A stretch of 64,000 bases of DNA from Nymphaea colorata. Its lineage: Eukaryota > Streptophyta > Magnoliopsida > Nymphaeales > Nymphaeaceae. This document shows, piece after piece, positions 13,387 to 26,741 of the stretch. The stretch is from NCBI RefSeq assembly GCF_008831285.2, contig NC_045143.1, forward strand, positions 1-64,000, read 5' to 3'. The position numbers and the translations under genes are program-made. A model generated the notes under the pieces. The model was given only the letters and a program-made list of their open reading frames with translations, did no database searches and was not told the origin of the DNA. Positions within the stretch are counted from its first letter, which is position 1; every line of letters starts with the position of its first letter.

Positions 13387-14014
13387 GACTAGAATTTCTT
13401 TCATTGAGATGTTCTAAAGTTTGATCTGATTCTGGATTACATTGATGCAGGAATTTTTTTTTTATTGGCGTGCCTAACATGTCTGTTTACCTTGGTTGTG
13501 CATGGTAAGTAGGACGCTCCTCTGTTCTTCGGAAACTGATGCTTACATGTTGATAAATTAGCAAAAGGAGAGATAGTGTTGATTTCAGCTTGCTTGTCTT
13601 TATACAGGCCAGCAAGCGAGAGAGGCAAGGGACACACACTCGAAGCAATAGTCTGCACTTCTTCCTGTCAATTCTGTCACCACCTGCAATATCCACCAAC
13701 CAGCTTGGGTTCCATCATATTTGTAGCATTAATTCAGAGTTTTTTCAGTGATGCATTTTTAGCTTTTAGGCTCCACTGTTTGGAAGCTTTGAGATGGTCG
13801 AATTTATTTTTCAAAAAAAATTCCCCGAAAAATGATCCTGCAACTACGTGCTAAGTTGCAGGTTGAAAATCATGTTAATAAGGTTATGGTAAAACTAAAA
13901 AAGAGAATTAAGCAAGTCGATCCGTCGCTGGCCGATTTATCGCGTTGGGTTTGGATTGACGAAATGAGGAATTCGTATTGCGTGGGTCGGAACAAATTAC
14001 TTGCGGTCAACCTT

Positions 14015-14272
14015 CACCGGTGATGTTGATGGCCGGTATTGCATCTATAGCGGTGATAAATTCACCGGTATACATTCCTCCGGCGGTGATTTTCGTCGCC
14101 TGTATACAGGTCTAGCGATGAAGATATGCGCCGCTATAGGTGATCTCTTCCGGTGATAATAACCGCCGGGAGAAGCAGCTATAGCGGTGAGCCCTCCACC
14201 GGTATAGATAAGCCAATGAATCTATACCGGTGAAAATTGTCATCGTTGTACATGTATACTGGTGATCCTCCA
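14015..14272. repeat. GC-rich palindromic repeat block (unit 2 copy)
   Basis: It matches the block at 601-858 without a visible change. Confidence 0.6.
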
Positions 14273-16935
14273 CCTCTAGTTTCGCTGCTTTCTTTAGAAT
14301 TTGGATTGAGAGGAGTGTTCTTCGTCCCTCCCCTTTCCTTAGCACTTCCGTGTAAGACAAGTATTTTGTGTTCTCCTCCTCTCTCTACATATGAAAGGAA
14401 GTTCGGACTTTTTGAGCAAATATTCTCACGTAAGTGCCTTATATACATAGTGCCATTTTCACATATGATCAGTTGCAGACTTTAATGATTTTGAGAACAA
14501 ATAATATCAATCGGATACAAACCTCAGGAAATTAATATATTTAGTAATTTCTGTAAATTATAAACAACCAAGCTCCAATTTGGAAAACAAGACCCTAAAA
14601 CCTCTTACTCACCCTCCTTTCTACTTTGTTATGTAATTCCTTTTTGTAAAGTAGAAAGCGAGGAAAAACCAACTTGTCTTCCCAGGAGGTGGAAGCAAGT
14701 GGTAACCTTTGAGGCCGACACCACAATCGTCGGCTGCCTGAGTAGATTCCATTGCTGGTTAACTCATTAGCATTGTAGAGAGGAGGCGCCATGTATTGTT
14801 GTAAGTAGTTGCAGAGTGATGTAATGGCTTTGATAGATGTTAGCGGACTAGTCTGCTACTTGGTGCTGGGCACTAAAGTAGTCGTCAGCTCACCGACACC
14901 GAACCCATTCACTCAACTTGCCATTAAGCTTTACTGGTACACGCAATCAACGGGTACTCTTCACGCACATCGTTAATTTCTAATGGGTAGGTGTAGGTCC
15001 TCTTCCAAACTGCCACCATCATTGATGAAGCCGGGTATACAATTCCGCCGTCTGTTCTTGATTTTTTTTATACTTCGTGCTGATGTCATCTGTCTTAATA
15101 AAACGTGGAGGCCTACCCTCTGTAAAATAAAATTCTTGACAAATTTTTAGTACGATATGACATATATTGCCCTTTATACTTGTTCTAGAATTTAGTGCTC
15201 CTCGTTGATATCTACTCTAACTGGAAATTCTAACTCTAAATCGAACAGGGCGGGCCCAATACCGCCCTAGTAGGTGTTCATGCTTTGACTGGAGATTTTG
15301 GTGCCGACATAGACGGCAGGTCGTGTTGGTGCGAATCTTTCTCCCAAGCTTTTTCACGAATGATCATTTGAGATGAACTTGATCATGATCTTCACATGGA
15401 AACCCGAGCTTTCCTACGCATGTGAATTGATTGATTGTAGTTCTTCATATATGTAGTCATTAGAGGCATTTCCATCAATTTGTTTCAAATTGAAAAAGAA
15501 AAAATGAATTGTACTACATATTTGAATTTTTAAATCTCACTTACTTAGCCTTTCAAAAATACACTTAAAAGGAAAAGACTTAATCACATCAGTACAAGGC
15601 ACTCACAAATGGTTGAGACATGTCATGCGTATTTATTGTTCAGGCAAACAAGAGTTCAATTTACTTCGCTTAAAAGCTTTAGGTAGCGTTTGGGCAATTC
15701 CTTGACAAAATGATTTTTTAGAAAACTTGGTTTTGTAAAAATGATTGTTTAAATGAGTTTTAAAAACATAGCTTTTATGTTTTGATGGGTAGACAAAAAC
15801 AAAAAAAGGTTTTGTGTGCAAGAAGGGCCTTGGTTCTAAAGTAAAACTCCATACCATCTTCTACCCGAAGCCCCGTAGGCTTTAAAAACAGTCTATTAAA
15901 GATAAAAACCAAGCCCCTTTTGTTTAGTTTGGGTAGGAAAGGAAATTGATACTTAGGGATGTCAATATATTTGATTTGATGAGATATTCGATCCAACCAT
16001 TTCAAAAAAATCGGGGTACCAAAAAAAAAATTAATACCTGACTAAGAAATCAGATCCAATTTGGATTTAAAAAACAACTGATCGGATCTAGATTTGGATT
16101 CGTATATAGATATTTCATAAATATCCGATCAAGTATAAATAATTATCCGTTGGCATTTCCATTGGATGTGAATCTGATTTTGACATTCACATTCGAATAT
16201 TTATAACTTTGCCCCGAACACCGCCGACCTGGACGGTGAGTCTCCTTGTCACGCCCACAAGTTTTCAAAAAGGCAGTTTATGAAATTTTAAAACTAAAGT
16301 GTGTTTTTGAAACACTACATAATATTTAGGTCGATTTTGAAATTTTGGTGAGGGGAGGTTTATCGAGCCCTACCCGCCTCTTTCCTTCTTCTTTTCTAAA
16401 ATTCAGGAGCATGGACAAACTTTCTGCCCGTTGGGGCATAATTTCTGTTTTTCGTCCTTGTCCGTGGAGAAGCCGTCTTCCTCCTCTTGCAGAAGCTCTC
16501 CGCATGCAGCTGCCCATTCTCGTATCGCACGTCTGCATCAACTCCTCTTCCACGTCTCTGTCGAGGTGAGGCGCAGGCTTGCCTCTTTCTTTCTCGTTTT
16601 ATTTCCAAACAGCCTGTGTTTCCCCAAATCGCAGCCCTAGTTGTCGTCTTCGCCTTTTCAAGATAGGGAAGGTTGTTTTAGATCTGCTTTATGTTTGAAA
16701 ACTTGTTTAATTGGATCATAAGTTTGCAAAAGGACCTGCTTACAGCATGGATGTTATATATGAATATCGGACTTTCATGCGTTGTTGTTCTTCTTTGTTG
16801 GTTGCTAAATACTTTTATCTGTTTAGTTATATTTGGGCCTGTCCATTGCCTAGGATTAATGACATTATTGGCTTTTGCTTCAAATTGTATTTGCAAATAA
16901 TAAAAACTTTACCGTTCCCAAACAATATCTAAGTT

Positions 16936-16966
<31 letters not shown>

Positions 16967-19900
16967 TGTGTGAAGCTTGAGGGTTCGAGGATCTTGTGTA
17001 TAGCTTCTATGACTTCCTCCCCCTTTTCTGGTCAAAGCTTGTGAATCCTTTTTTAGCCTTCGTCAACTGTAATGTAGAATCTTAAATTGAAACATGTATA
17101 TCTTGTACTTTGCTCTGTTTTGTGTTCGGCAACTGTTGGTTTCTTTGTTTGAATCAGAGACATCATCCAATTGACACAAAACGGGACAAAAATAAGTATC
17201 CAGGAACAACGCAAGAAACACTCTGATAAGAATCCTTCGTTTAGGTGATTTGCATCATAGTGGATGTTTTATTTCTCTGAATTAACATAGCATGCAAACT
17301 TATATAGTTCCAAAACCCTATTCTATATAGAACTGCCTCTAATTTTGAGTTAGTTTTGACCATGCTAAATATCTGAGTTTGCGGAGCAAACTTTGCTGCT
17401 TTTCCAAAAGCAGTTGAGACATGCCAAAGCCTTCCTTTAAACTTTTGCAATGCAAACCTGCAGGGAGTAGGGGCCTTTCTTGACCATTTTATTGAACAAA
17501 AATTGAAGCTATACACAAACATACGAATAGAGCTGAGGTAGAATTACACTCTAGACATACAATGAGTGTACAAAAGCTATACAGCAGTAAACCATCAAAC
17601 ACGTGACCCCAACAGGAGAACTAACACACAGCTCCTCACACCGGAAGAGTAATCTTTTCCAAAGTTTGGAGTGGGATGAGTCTACAAGCCATGTTGAAGA
17701 TATTAGGGAAGAATTTGAGGCTCATCTTTAGATCTTTCCTATAATTGTGCTTTTCTTGTATTTGCAGTTATGACTTGTGACCTAATTTTGGTGATGGCTG
17801 GTCAAATTTGTCGTGGGAAAGGGAAGGCTCAATGAGGCAGCACATTGTTGTAGACAGGCTTTAGCAGTCGCTGTCTGGTATGCATTTTTTTTTCCTTTTC
17901 TTCTTCCTTTCCTTCTTCATTGGTGGATTGCACTTGTCTAAGACAGTCTTATTGTCAAAAAAAGTTTCCCCTTAATGCTGCCCCAATTAATTGTCATAGC
18001 AAACTTTGGGAATGTGATGAAGGTTCATGGTCCATTACAAGAAGTGAGGTGCTTTGTTCTTTGAAGAGGAAATCTGTTTTCTATAAATTATATAGAATGA
18101 CAATTGTTTGATTTCTTTGCTAATGTACTTTACATTTTCTTACTATTCTTGCCCTGTGTGCATGAGTGTTGTATCTTCTTCTTGGGTGCAAGCATTTTGT
18201 GTTTTGATTTTCTTACATGCGAATATAGTTTTCTGAATTTTGTGTGATTTTTTACTATCTTTGATAGTTTAATTAGGAAACATTGTTTTTGAGAATTTTG
18301 TTCTACTTTGTACAGAAACTGGGCAGAATAAAAAAAATACAAAACAAATACCAAAGTTCAAAAAATTCTGAATTCTGGTTTTCTAAAATCCTCTACTTCT
18401 GTAGAATAAAAAATCCTTAGTTTTGGTATCATCTCTTTACAATATCATGTCTTTTTAACCCAGATTTATGAACCCGTCAGAAATCGAAAAGTCTGCCTTT
18501 GTTCTATATCCGAAGTCCGAACACTTTTTTACTTTCGCTTTGCAGACAACCTTACATCAAAGTCTAACAGTGTCCAATCCTGTTGTTGTCGTTATCATTT
18601 CTCTAATGATTTTACAAAAGCCGCTTTATAGGATTGGTTTATCCTAGGGTTTGTTCAAGGAAAGAGAAGAGCTTAACCTAAACCTCTTGCAAAACTTTCA
18701 ATCAGTTGATGACCTATTATTTATACATTTATGAGAACTCGTCACCCTTAAACCACCCTTTTATGTAGAATATCATATTTTTATAGCAGAGTTGGTGAAG
18801 TTCATTCTTCTTCCTAGTCTACCCCATTTGTTTTGCATTTGCCCGTCTCTTTAGGGAGTAAAGTTCATTCCTCCTTGTGATATACCATTTGATGTCAAGA
18901 ACTTTTTTAAAAGTTTTTTTTTTAATTTTCTTTAAAAACATTTTAAAAATGGCTTCTCTCACAACGATATGTCTGTGCTTTACTCTTAGTATCTTCTTGA
19001 GTAGGAGAAAATTTCAAGTTTTTGTTGTCAATCTATGGAACGGGAAAGCTGAAAAATCCTAGATGTGAACAGTAAGGAAAACTCCTATGAAGCTGAGAAA
19101 GTCAATCCTAGGAAATGCTATTGATTCCGGTGTTCAAACATTTACAAGGATTTAACATGAAATATACTGTGAGAGAAGCCACAATGCTCTGTAAGATCTT
19201 GGCAGGTAGCAAAATGAGGGTTGAGAGATGGGCTCGGGGCTTGTGTAGTTGTTCCTCTAAGTCAGTAATCATGAGTACCGGGTAGGCATAAAGCTGATTT
19301 ATGTCTATTTCGCGAAGATAATGACTTACGAACCTTTGGCTCGTCGAAAACTCGTAAGGTGAAGCGGGTTGGACACGTGACAAAGCTACACATAACTACC
19401 AAAGCGGTGGAGCTTCGTAGTAGCCTTTGAGGTGGTGAGGTATTCCCTCAAAGGTGAAGGTCGGCCTGAAAAAAAAAAAAATCAAAGGAAAAGAAATCAA
19501 AAAGGCAAAAAGCTGAATGCAAAAGAAAGAAAAAGAAAAAAAGAAAAAAAACAAAAACAAAAGGTGCCTGCCAAGAGATGAAAGACATGAAGGCTAAACT
19601 TGCAGGAATTGAATGTGGCAATCTTTCGTAGATGTGTGATTTTGGGGTCAATATCTGCTCCTTTTTTTATTACCTAAGACGTCGAGGATGATTCCTTTAT
19701 GTTCACATTTAGAAAATTGAAAGATGTCCCTTCTAGAGGTTCGACAACATTGATGCGAAATGAATCCTAATGCTTGTATGGTAGTATGGGTAAATGAATG
19801 ACATATTGTTTGCACAACACGAGCACTCAAGCTTATGAGTTAAATTGATAATTTTGAACTATTTCAAAGTAAAAACTTGACATCTCTTGTTATGTTTCGA

Positions 19901-20045
19901 GGTTTTTTAGGCATAAGAGGAACTAACCAATCCCCTTTGGTCTTGAAAGGTGTTTGCCATTTCATTAACAAATTACTAGTCCCGTTCATGGAATAGATGA
20001 AGTCATGGAACTCCTCAAACCTAGTCCACTTATGCTGAATGTGAC

Positions 20046-20880
20046 AAATTGTCCATCTTTTCCTTTGTCTTGGGAGAGACAGATCATTTGGAAACCTGAC
20101 CCATTATTCCATCTTAATTGAGTCTCCTCAACCCGTTGAAATGCCTTGAAACTGCTTTTCAATGACATAACCCAAACTTAGGGTTGAGGCTGTCATGGAA
20201 GGTCTCTTATCTGTTTTCAAAAGAACGGTCAATTTTGAACTGTGACATTTTTGAAAAGTTACATCCTTTGAAGTTGCATGAGTTTGTTTTTGGCTTCATC
20301 TAATATTTGTCTTGGCTTGAAATACATGGTTTTGCAAAATGGGGTGGAATTATTCTTCATCATCATCAACTACCCACCCATGCCTTTGCTTCGACAGCTG
20401 GGTCCTTCATAGATTTGGACCAGCTTATTATTCAGTTCTTCCTTGTTTCTTCTTGTGTCATGTTAGTCGAGAGACATAATTGTCCATCTTTTCCTTGTCT
20501 TGGAGAGACAGATCATTTGAATCCTGACCCATTATTCCATCTTAATTGAGTCTCCTCAACCCGTTGAAATGCCTTGAAACTGCTTTTCAATGACATAACC
20601 CAAACTTAGGGTTGGGCTGTCATGGAAGGTCTCTTATCTGTTTCAAAAGAACTGGTCAATTTGAACTGTGACATTTTTGAAAAGTTACATCCTTTGAAGT
20701 TGCATGAGTTTTGTTTTGGCTTCATCTAATATTTGTCTTGGCTTGAAATACATGGTTTGCAAAATGGGGTGGAATTATTCTTCATCATCATCAACTACCC
20801 ACCCATGCCTTTGCTTCGACAGCTGGGTCCTTCATAGATTTGGACCAGCTATTATTCAGTTCTTTCTGTTTCTGGATATT
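20046..20880. repeat. 434-bp tandem duplication (unit 2 copy)
   Basis: It has the same structure as 6632-7472. The second half carries many single-base deletions and is about ten bases shorter. Confidence 0.85.
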
Positions 20881-23856
20881 TAACTAGTATGTGTTTGTTT
20901 ATCCATAAATCAGGACAATGTCCTGCATTGGGGAAAAATTATGATATTATTGAATCTTTCTCATTGATGCTATTTATGTTGTGTCACTCTTTAAGGCTGG
21001 CTGTTCGCCTGCTCCCCGTCGATTGAGGCTATTGCTTTTAATCTAGTTCTTCCCCTTTCCATAACCGAGATGTTTTTCCTACATTGGAGGAGAAGGTGGG
21101 CTGAGGTTGGACCAAAACTATATCAGAATGTAGGTTCTTTAGGCGTGAAAATGACACAACTAATGCTTATTTCAGAATGTCTTGGAAAGCTTGTTTTTAG
21201 ATTTGTTATTGGTCTTGAATTTTTTATGTTCTTAACCAAATGTCGTTGCTGCTGGTAAGCCCATGATCATGAACTGGAAGGTGAACAGTGATACTTTTTT
21301 TCCAAGACTTTCCTAACACTTGATATGGCAAGCATTTATGCAGAGGTTGGGCACTATTGCATGAATTCGTGAACTTGATCCTAACATTATGGGTTTCCTG
21401 AATTTGGTTGCTTGCCCATGCCTGGTGTGATTGGCGAACCAAGAGCCTCTAATGCCATTCACCATTCACGACAACTTTTCTACAAAAAGCAAAATACTTT
21501 ATACAACCAAAGGAGGTTGTTGAGTTGGTTGAAGGCATCCTCAGGAATGTGTTGTTGATGTACTGAACATGAAATAATGTCTTTTCTTTTATGTTTGTTG
21601 TGGTTTAATGCATAATGTTTGTTGTGGTTGAAAGCATATGTTGCCAGCAACCAAAACTGGTTTGATATCGGCATTTCCAATGGGTTAAACACTTGCTAGA
21701 AGATAGAGTCTATACATAGGATTGAGTTGCAACTCATTACCAAGAGATTGGAGTAACTTCGGATCGATGAAGGCCGAGAGGTATGCTTCAAAGGTACAAA
21801 AGTTACAGCAGTAACTGCTGTTGTATATACATACAGAAGCAACTAGGCCTTTAAGGTAGTTTGTTAATTAATCTTCATGTACATTTGTCACAGAGCAAAG
21901 TTTGCTGGCCTAACACTCACCTGGATGATTTGATGGAAAAAAGAGGGGATATACTAGTCTTGATCATACACCCAACATACAGTAATTGAAAGCAGCACTT
22001 ATTATGACCATTTCCCTGGTTGGATGGAAGGCACAAGGTATGTTTGCACACTGATACTTAGACACCAATTAAAAAACTGAGTCGACTTAAAACCAGCTGA
22101 TGGAGGTTGAGAGTTCGATTCTGCGATAGTCTCTTGGCATAATCTGGTAGCTTAATTAATTTACATCCAAATTCACTTACATCCAAGAGATAATGTAGCC
22201 ATATTGAAAAGGAACCACAGACCGCCCCTGTCCTTGGGCACACTGCTTACTAGGAAGTTGGTGAATCCAATCCTTTTCTTCTTGCTTTGTACAGAGGTTC
22301 GAATGTGTGAATTCTGAAGCACTCATCGCACATTCAACCATGCATGCGCACACCGATGTGGTGAATAAGATGATTAATTAGCAAAGGTAAGTAACAAGTA
22401 CATAATAGTCGTCATCAGGGAGAGATAATATGCCTCAATGGATTTAAATCCCAATTGACGAGGTATTCTTCCATGTCCTTCTGGTGTGAAGCATCATGAT
22501 CACAAAGCGATTCCATGATGCTAAGAATGGGAATTAAGTTGGAGGAAGCTGCCCCCAGCCTTGCCCCCTAAGTATTCCAAGTATGTCAAGGCAGCATAGC
22601 AGTTGCTTGGTGAGGTTGTGAATATTAGAAATGCTTTGAGATCTGAGACCAACAAGAGCCAAAGCTTTCGGACATCCGGTTCCAAGGAGATGGATACAGG
22701 AACAAATGCTTCTGTAAGACCACGATAGGTTTTTGAGAGCAGACAAAAAATCTTACAAGTCATGTAAGTGGTTTTGCAAGGAGAAAAGTTCAAAGCTCAG
22801 AATCTACTATCATCTGATCGGCTCATTTGGATGCAGAAGTATTATAAGGAGAAGGGTTCCTTGATATTTGAGCTCTAAATCTACTCTCAGCTCATGACCA
22901 GCTCATTTGGATGTGGAAGTGGGTTTTGCAAAGGAAAGGGTCCTAAACAGTGGTGGAACAAGAAGTGCTGGATTAAACTGTTCTGCACGCGTATATTTTC
23001 TATGTTCACCTATGTCCCTCCAAAAATAAAATATCCCTCTCTATGCGTATATTTTTTAGAGCGATATTTTATTTTTGGAGGGGCATAGTCCAAAATTTAT
23101 TGTTCCGCCACTGCCACTGTATAAATGTATTTCTCTTGCTTTGAGGTCACCGCTCATTTCCTCTGTTTGCATCTTTACATTTTGGGGTTCTGTCTCAGTT
23201 ATTTAATTGCCCGTTTGCTGCTATTATTAAAAGTTTTGCAGAGCATGTGCATGTGAGCCACTTATTGATGCAAATTAACTATTTGGATATTAAGCAACAG
23301 ATCCACCAATTTACTGATCCTCTATGTAAGAAAAACACAATAATCCTATAAACATATGGCTTCTGTTTATAACGAGAATAAAGAAAGTTAAATTCTGGAA
23401 GCCAAAAAGTCGCAACGGCGAATTTGCTTTCCCCAACTCGACAAAACCGTCGCCCACTCCACCGCCTCTGCCATGCCTATCCAAGAAACGTCTCAACTCT
23501 TCTCCTGTGTCTCTCCTATTCTTCTTCGTCTCCTGCAATGCAACCCGTCTCCGTCCACCTCCCCTCTCCCCCTCTCACATTAGAATACTTCCTTCTGATC
23601 GGCCTTACTCTGATTTACAGCATTCTCATATGACGTCGTTGAAATAGGCATGCTAACCTGGTCTCTCTCTCTCTCCTCTCTTTGAGGCTCTGCTCGACCA
23701 TCGCTGACGCACCTCTTGCCGTATGTTATCTCTCTTGTCTCTTCATTCGTTCTTCCTTCAACGCGGTAGCCCTCAAATTGGTTGATGAAATGTCAGTGCA
23801 TATGTACGTACACTGTTGTTTTTTTTAAATGCCTCAACTTATGTTATTAGTCCACA

Positions 23857-23937
23857 ATGGAGAAATCGAGGGCGGCGACGATCGCATCAAGAGGATCTCC
23901 ACGTTGATCCGTGTGATCCCAAATTTCCCCAAGTCCG
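23857..23937 (+). pseudogene. APT-like first exon, frameshifted (unit 2)
   Basis: This is the same exon as at 10381 but one A short after the start codon ('gagaaatcg' versus 'gagaaaatcg'), so the ATG is out of frame with the RVIPNFPK part. It lies in the interval of unit 2 rich in single-base deletions, so the shift may be a consensus error rather than a mutation. Confidence 0.55.
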
Positions 23938-26741
23938 GTATCTCTTTCTCTATGTCTCTCTCTTTCCCTTGAGCACGGCTTCTTGATACTTCGGTGGGCC
24001 TTCAAATTTGTGTCTTGGGTTCTGTTCGTTATTTGCAGGCAGCCGCCATCTACCACTGGTTGTCGGCAGACAGCGAGTCACCTGCAACAGTCATTCCCTG
24101 AGATGCGCATCGAAGCCTCAAAGGTTTGAAACTTAGAAAATGTCATGCATCCGAGAGGGGTTGCTTGAAGGGTTTAATTTTCAAGGTTTCTGATGATGCA
24201 CAGTTAAGATGCTTCCAACACCATAGTGCAGGACTTAACCTTCGATTCTACCATGCATCAAAAAAGTGATAGCGGTCAATCCTTGACTTGTCTTAGGCCT
24301 TCGCATGTATGATTAGGATGCAGAAATCGTATTTCAGTACTCATCTAATTTAAATTTTTGGCGGTGATATTCAGAAAAGAATAGATTTATATTGGAATTT
24401 GGTAGAGTTAGGGTTCATTTAGGTTGCATTGCTATTCCTATGGGCATTTACGGAAGAGAGATACACAAGGGCATGCATATATTCTCGTATGTGATTACCT
24501 TTAGTGATCAATTAATGTGTTGATCTATGTTGTAACTTTTTAGCCTTCTAAGTAATGTTAGACGGCTGTTGTTATAGTTGGAAGTGCTTCAGGTATTGTT
24601 GGTCATTCCAGCCTACTGTTGGATGCTTGTCGCTCAACCTTGTGGTTGGTTGAGTGCACACTAAAGGTTTTGTTTAGGGCTTTTTTTTGTGGTTCAAAAA
24701 AGTTAGGAGATAATGGTAATAGGTTATGGTGAAAAAAACATCTAAAAGGTATGTGGGGGCATTAGCTATTAGAAGGTTCTTTGTGTATTATCGCAAACAC
24801 TTGTGTATATGCAATTTATATGTGTATGTGTATGATCCATCAAGCTATAGCACAAGGAAGGTCAAACATTTACAAGGATTTAACGTGAAATATACTGTGA
24901 GAGAAGCCACAATGCTCTGTAAGATCTTGGCAGGTAGCAAAATGAGGGTTGAGAGATGGGCTCGAGGCTTGTGTAGTTGTTCCTCTAAGTCTGTAATCAT
25001 GAGTACCGGGTAGGCATAAAGCTGATTTATGTCTATTTCGCGAAGATAATGACTTACGAACCTTTGGCTTGTCGAAAACTCGTAAGGTGAAGCGGGTTGG
25101 ACACGTGACAAAGCTACACATAACTACCAAAGCGGTGGAGCTTCGTAGTAGCCTTTGAGGTGGTGAGGTATTCCCTCAAAGGTGAAGGTCGGCCTGAAAA
25201 AAAAAAAAATCAAAGGAAAAGAAATCAAAAAGGCAAAAAGCTGAATGCAAAAGAAAGAAAAAGAAAAAAAGAAAAAACAAAAGGTGCCTGCCAAGAGATG
25301 AAAGACATGAAAGCTAAACTTGCAGGAATTGAATGTGACAATCTTTCGTAGATGTGTGATTTTGGGGTCAATATCTGCTCCTTTATTACCTAAGACGTCG
25401 AGGATGATTCTTTTATATTCAGATTTCGAAAATTGAAAGATGTCCCTTCTAGAGGTTCGACAACATTGATGCGAAATGAATCCTAATGCTTGTATGGTAG
25501 TATGGGTAAATGAATGACATATTGTTTGCACAACACGAGCACTCAAGCTTATGAGTTAAATTGATAATTTTGAACTATTTCAAAGTAAAAGCTTGACATC
25601 TCTTGTTATGTTTCGAGGTTTTTTAGGCATAAGAGGAACTAACCAATTCCCTTTGGTCTTGAAAGGTGTTTGCCATTTCATTAACAAACTACTAGTCCCG
25701 TTCATGGAATAGATGAAGTCATGGAACTCCTCAAACCTAGTCCTCAAACCTAGTCCACTTATGCTGAATGTGACAAATTGTCCATCTTTTCCTCTGTCTT
25801 GGGAGAGGCAGATCATTTGGAAACCTGACCCATTATTGCACCTTAATTGAGTCTCCTCAACCCGTTCAAATGCCTTCAAACTGCATTTCAATGACATAAC
25901 CCAAACTTAGGGTTGAGGCTGTCATGGAAGGTCTCTTATCTGTTTTCAAAAGAACCGGTCAATTTTGAACTCTGACATTTTTGAAAAGTTATATCCTTTG
26001 AAGTTGCGTGAGTTTTGTTCTTGGCTTCATCTAATATTTGTCTTGGCTTGAAATACATGGTTTTGCAAAATGGGGTGGAATTATTCTTCATCATCATCAA
26101 CTACCCACCCATGCCTTTGCTTCGACAGCTGGGTCCTTCATAGATTTGGACCAGCTTATTATTCAGTTCTTTTGTTTCTTCTTGTGTCATGTTAGTCGAG
26201 AGTTATGGATATTTTAACTAGTATGTGTTTGTTTATCCATAAATCAGGACAATGTCCTGCATTGGGGAAAAATTATGATATTATTGAATCTTTTCTCATT
26301 GATGCTATTTATGTTGTGTCACTCATTTAAGGCTGGCTGTTCGGCATGCTCCCCATCGATTGAGGCTATTGCTTTTAATCTAGTTCTTCTCCTTTCCATA
26401 ACCGAGATGTTTTTCCTACATTGGAGGAGAAGGTGGGTTGAGGTTGGACCAAAATTATATCAGAATGTAGGTTCTTTAGGCGTGAAAATGACACAGCTAA
26501 TGCTTATTTCAGAATGTCTTGGAAAGCTTGTTTTTAGATTTGTTATTGGTTTTGAATTTTTTTATGTTCTTAACCAAATGTCGTTGCTGCTGGTAAGGCC
26601 CATGATCATGAACTGGAAGGTGAACAGTGATACTTTTTTTCCCAAGACTTTCCTAACACTTGATATGGCAAGCATTTTATGCAGAGGTTGGGCACTATTG
26701 CATGAATTGGTGAACTTGATCCTAACATTATGGGTTTTCCT

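Larger units (their letters stand above)
1..13414. repeat. Tandem segmental-duplication unit 1 (reference copy, U1-U13414)
   Basis: Sequence from position 1 recurs from 13415 with only a handful of differences over the first 6 kb, so the array period is about 13.4 kb. The window opens inside the array, so the unit start used here is arbitrary. The unit holds a palindromic GC-rich block (601-858), a CT/GT microsatellite (about 3519), an A-rich tract (6054-6147), a 434-bp tandem duplication (6632-7472), an APT-like first exon (10381) and an AT/GATA microsatellite (13337). Relative to units 2, 3, 4b and 5 it lacks about 130 bp at 7771 (between 'gcttat' and 'acttttttt'). Apart from the APT-like exon I see no convincing coding exon; most of the unit is intergenic or intronic in character. 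Confidence 0.95.
13415..24861. repeat. Tandem unit 2 (U1 to about U11396)
   Basis: This copy is almost base-for-base identical to unit 1 up to about 20220. From about 20225 to 24850 it differs mainly by many single-base deletions, often in homopolymers. Examples are 'agaacggtc' for 'agaaccggtc' at 20223 and a cluster of four losses at 20476-20520. It keeps the 434-bp duplication shared only with unit 1, but retains the roughly 130 bp that unit 1 lacks. Homology stops after 'gcacaag' near 24855, and the next bases match U5719 onwards. Confidence 0.93.
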
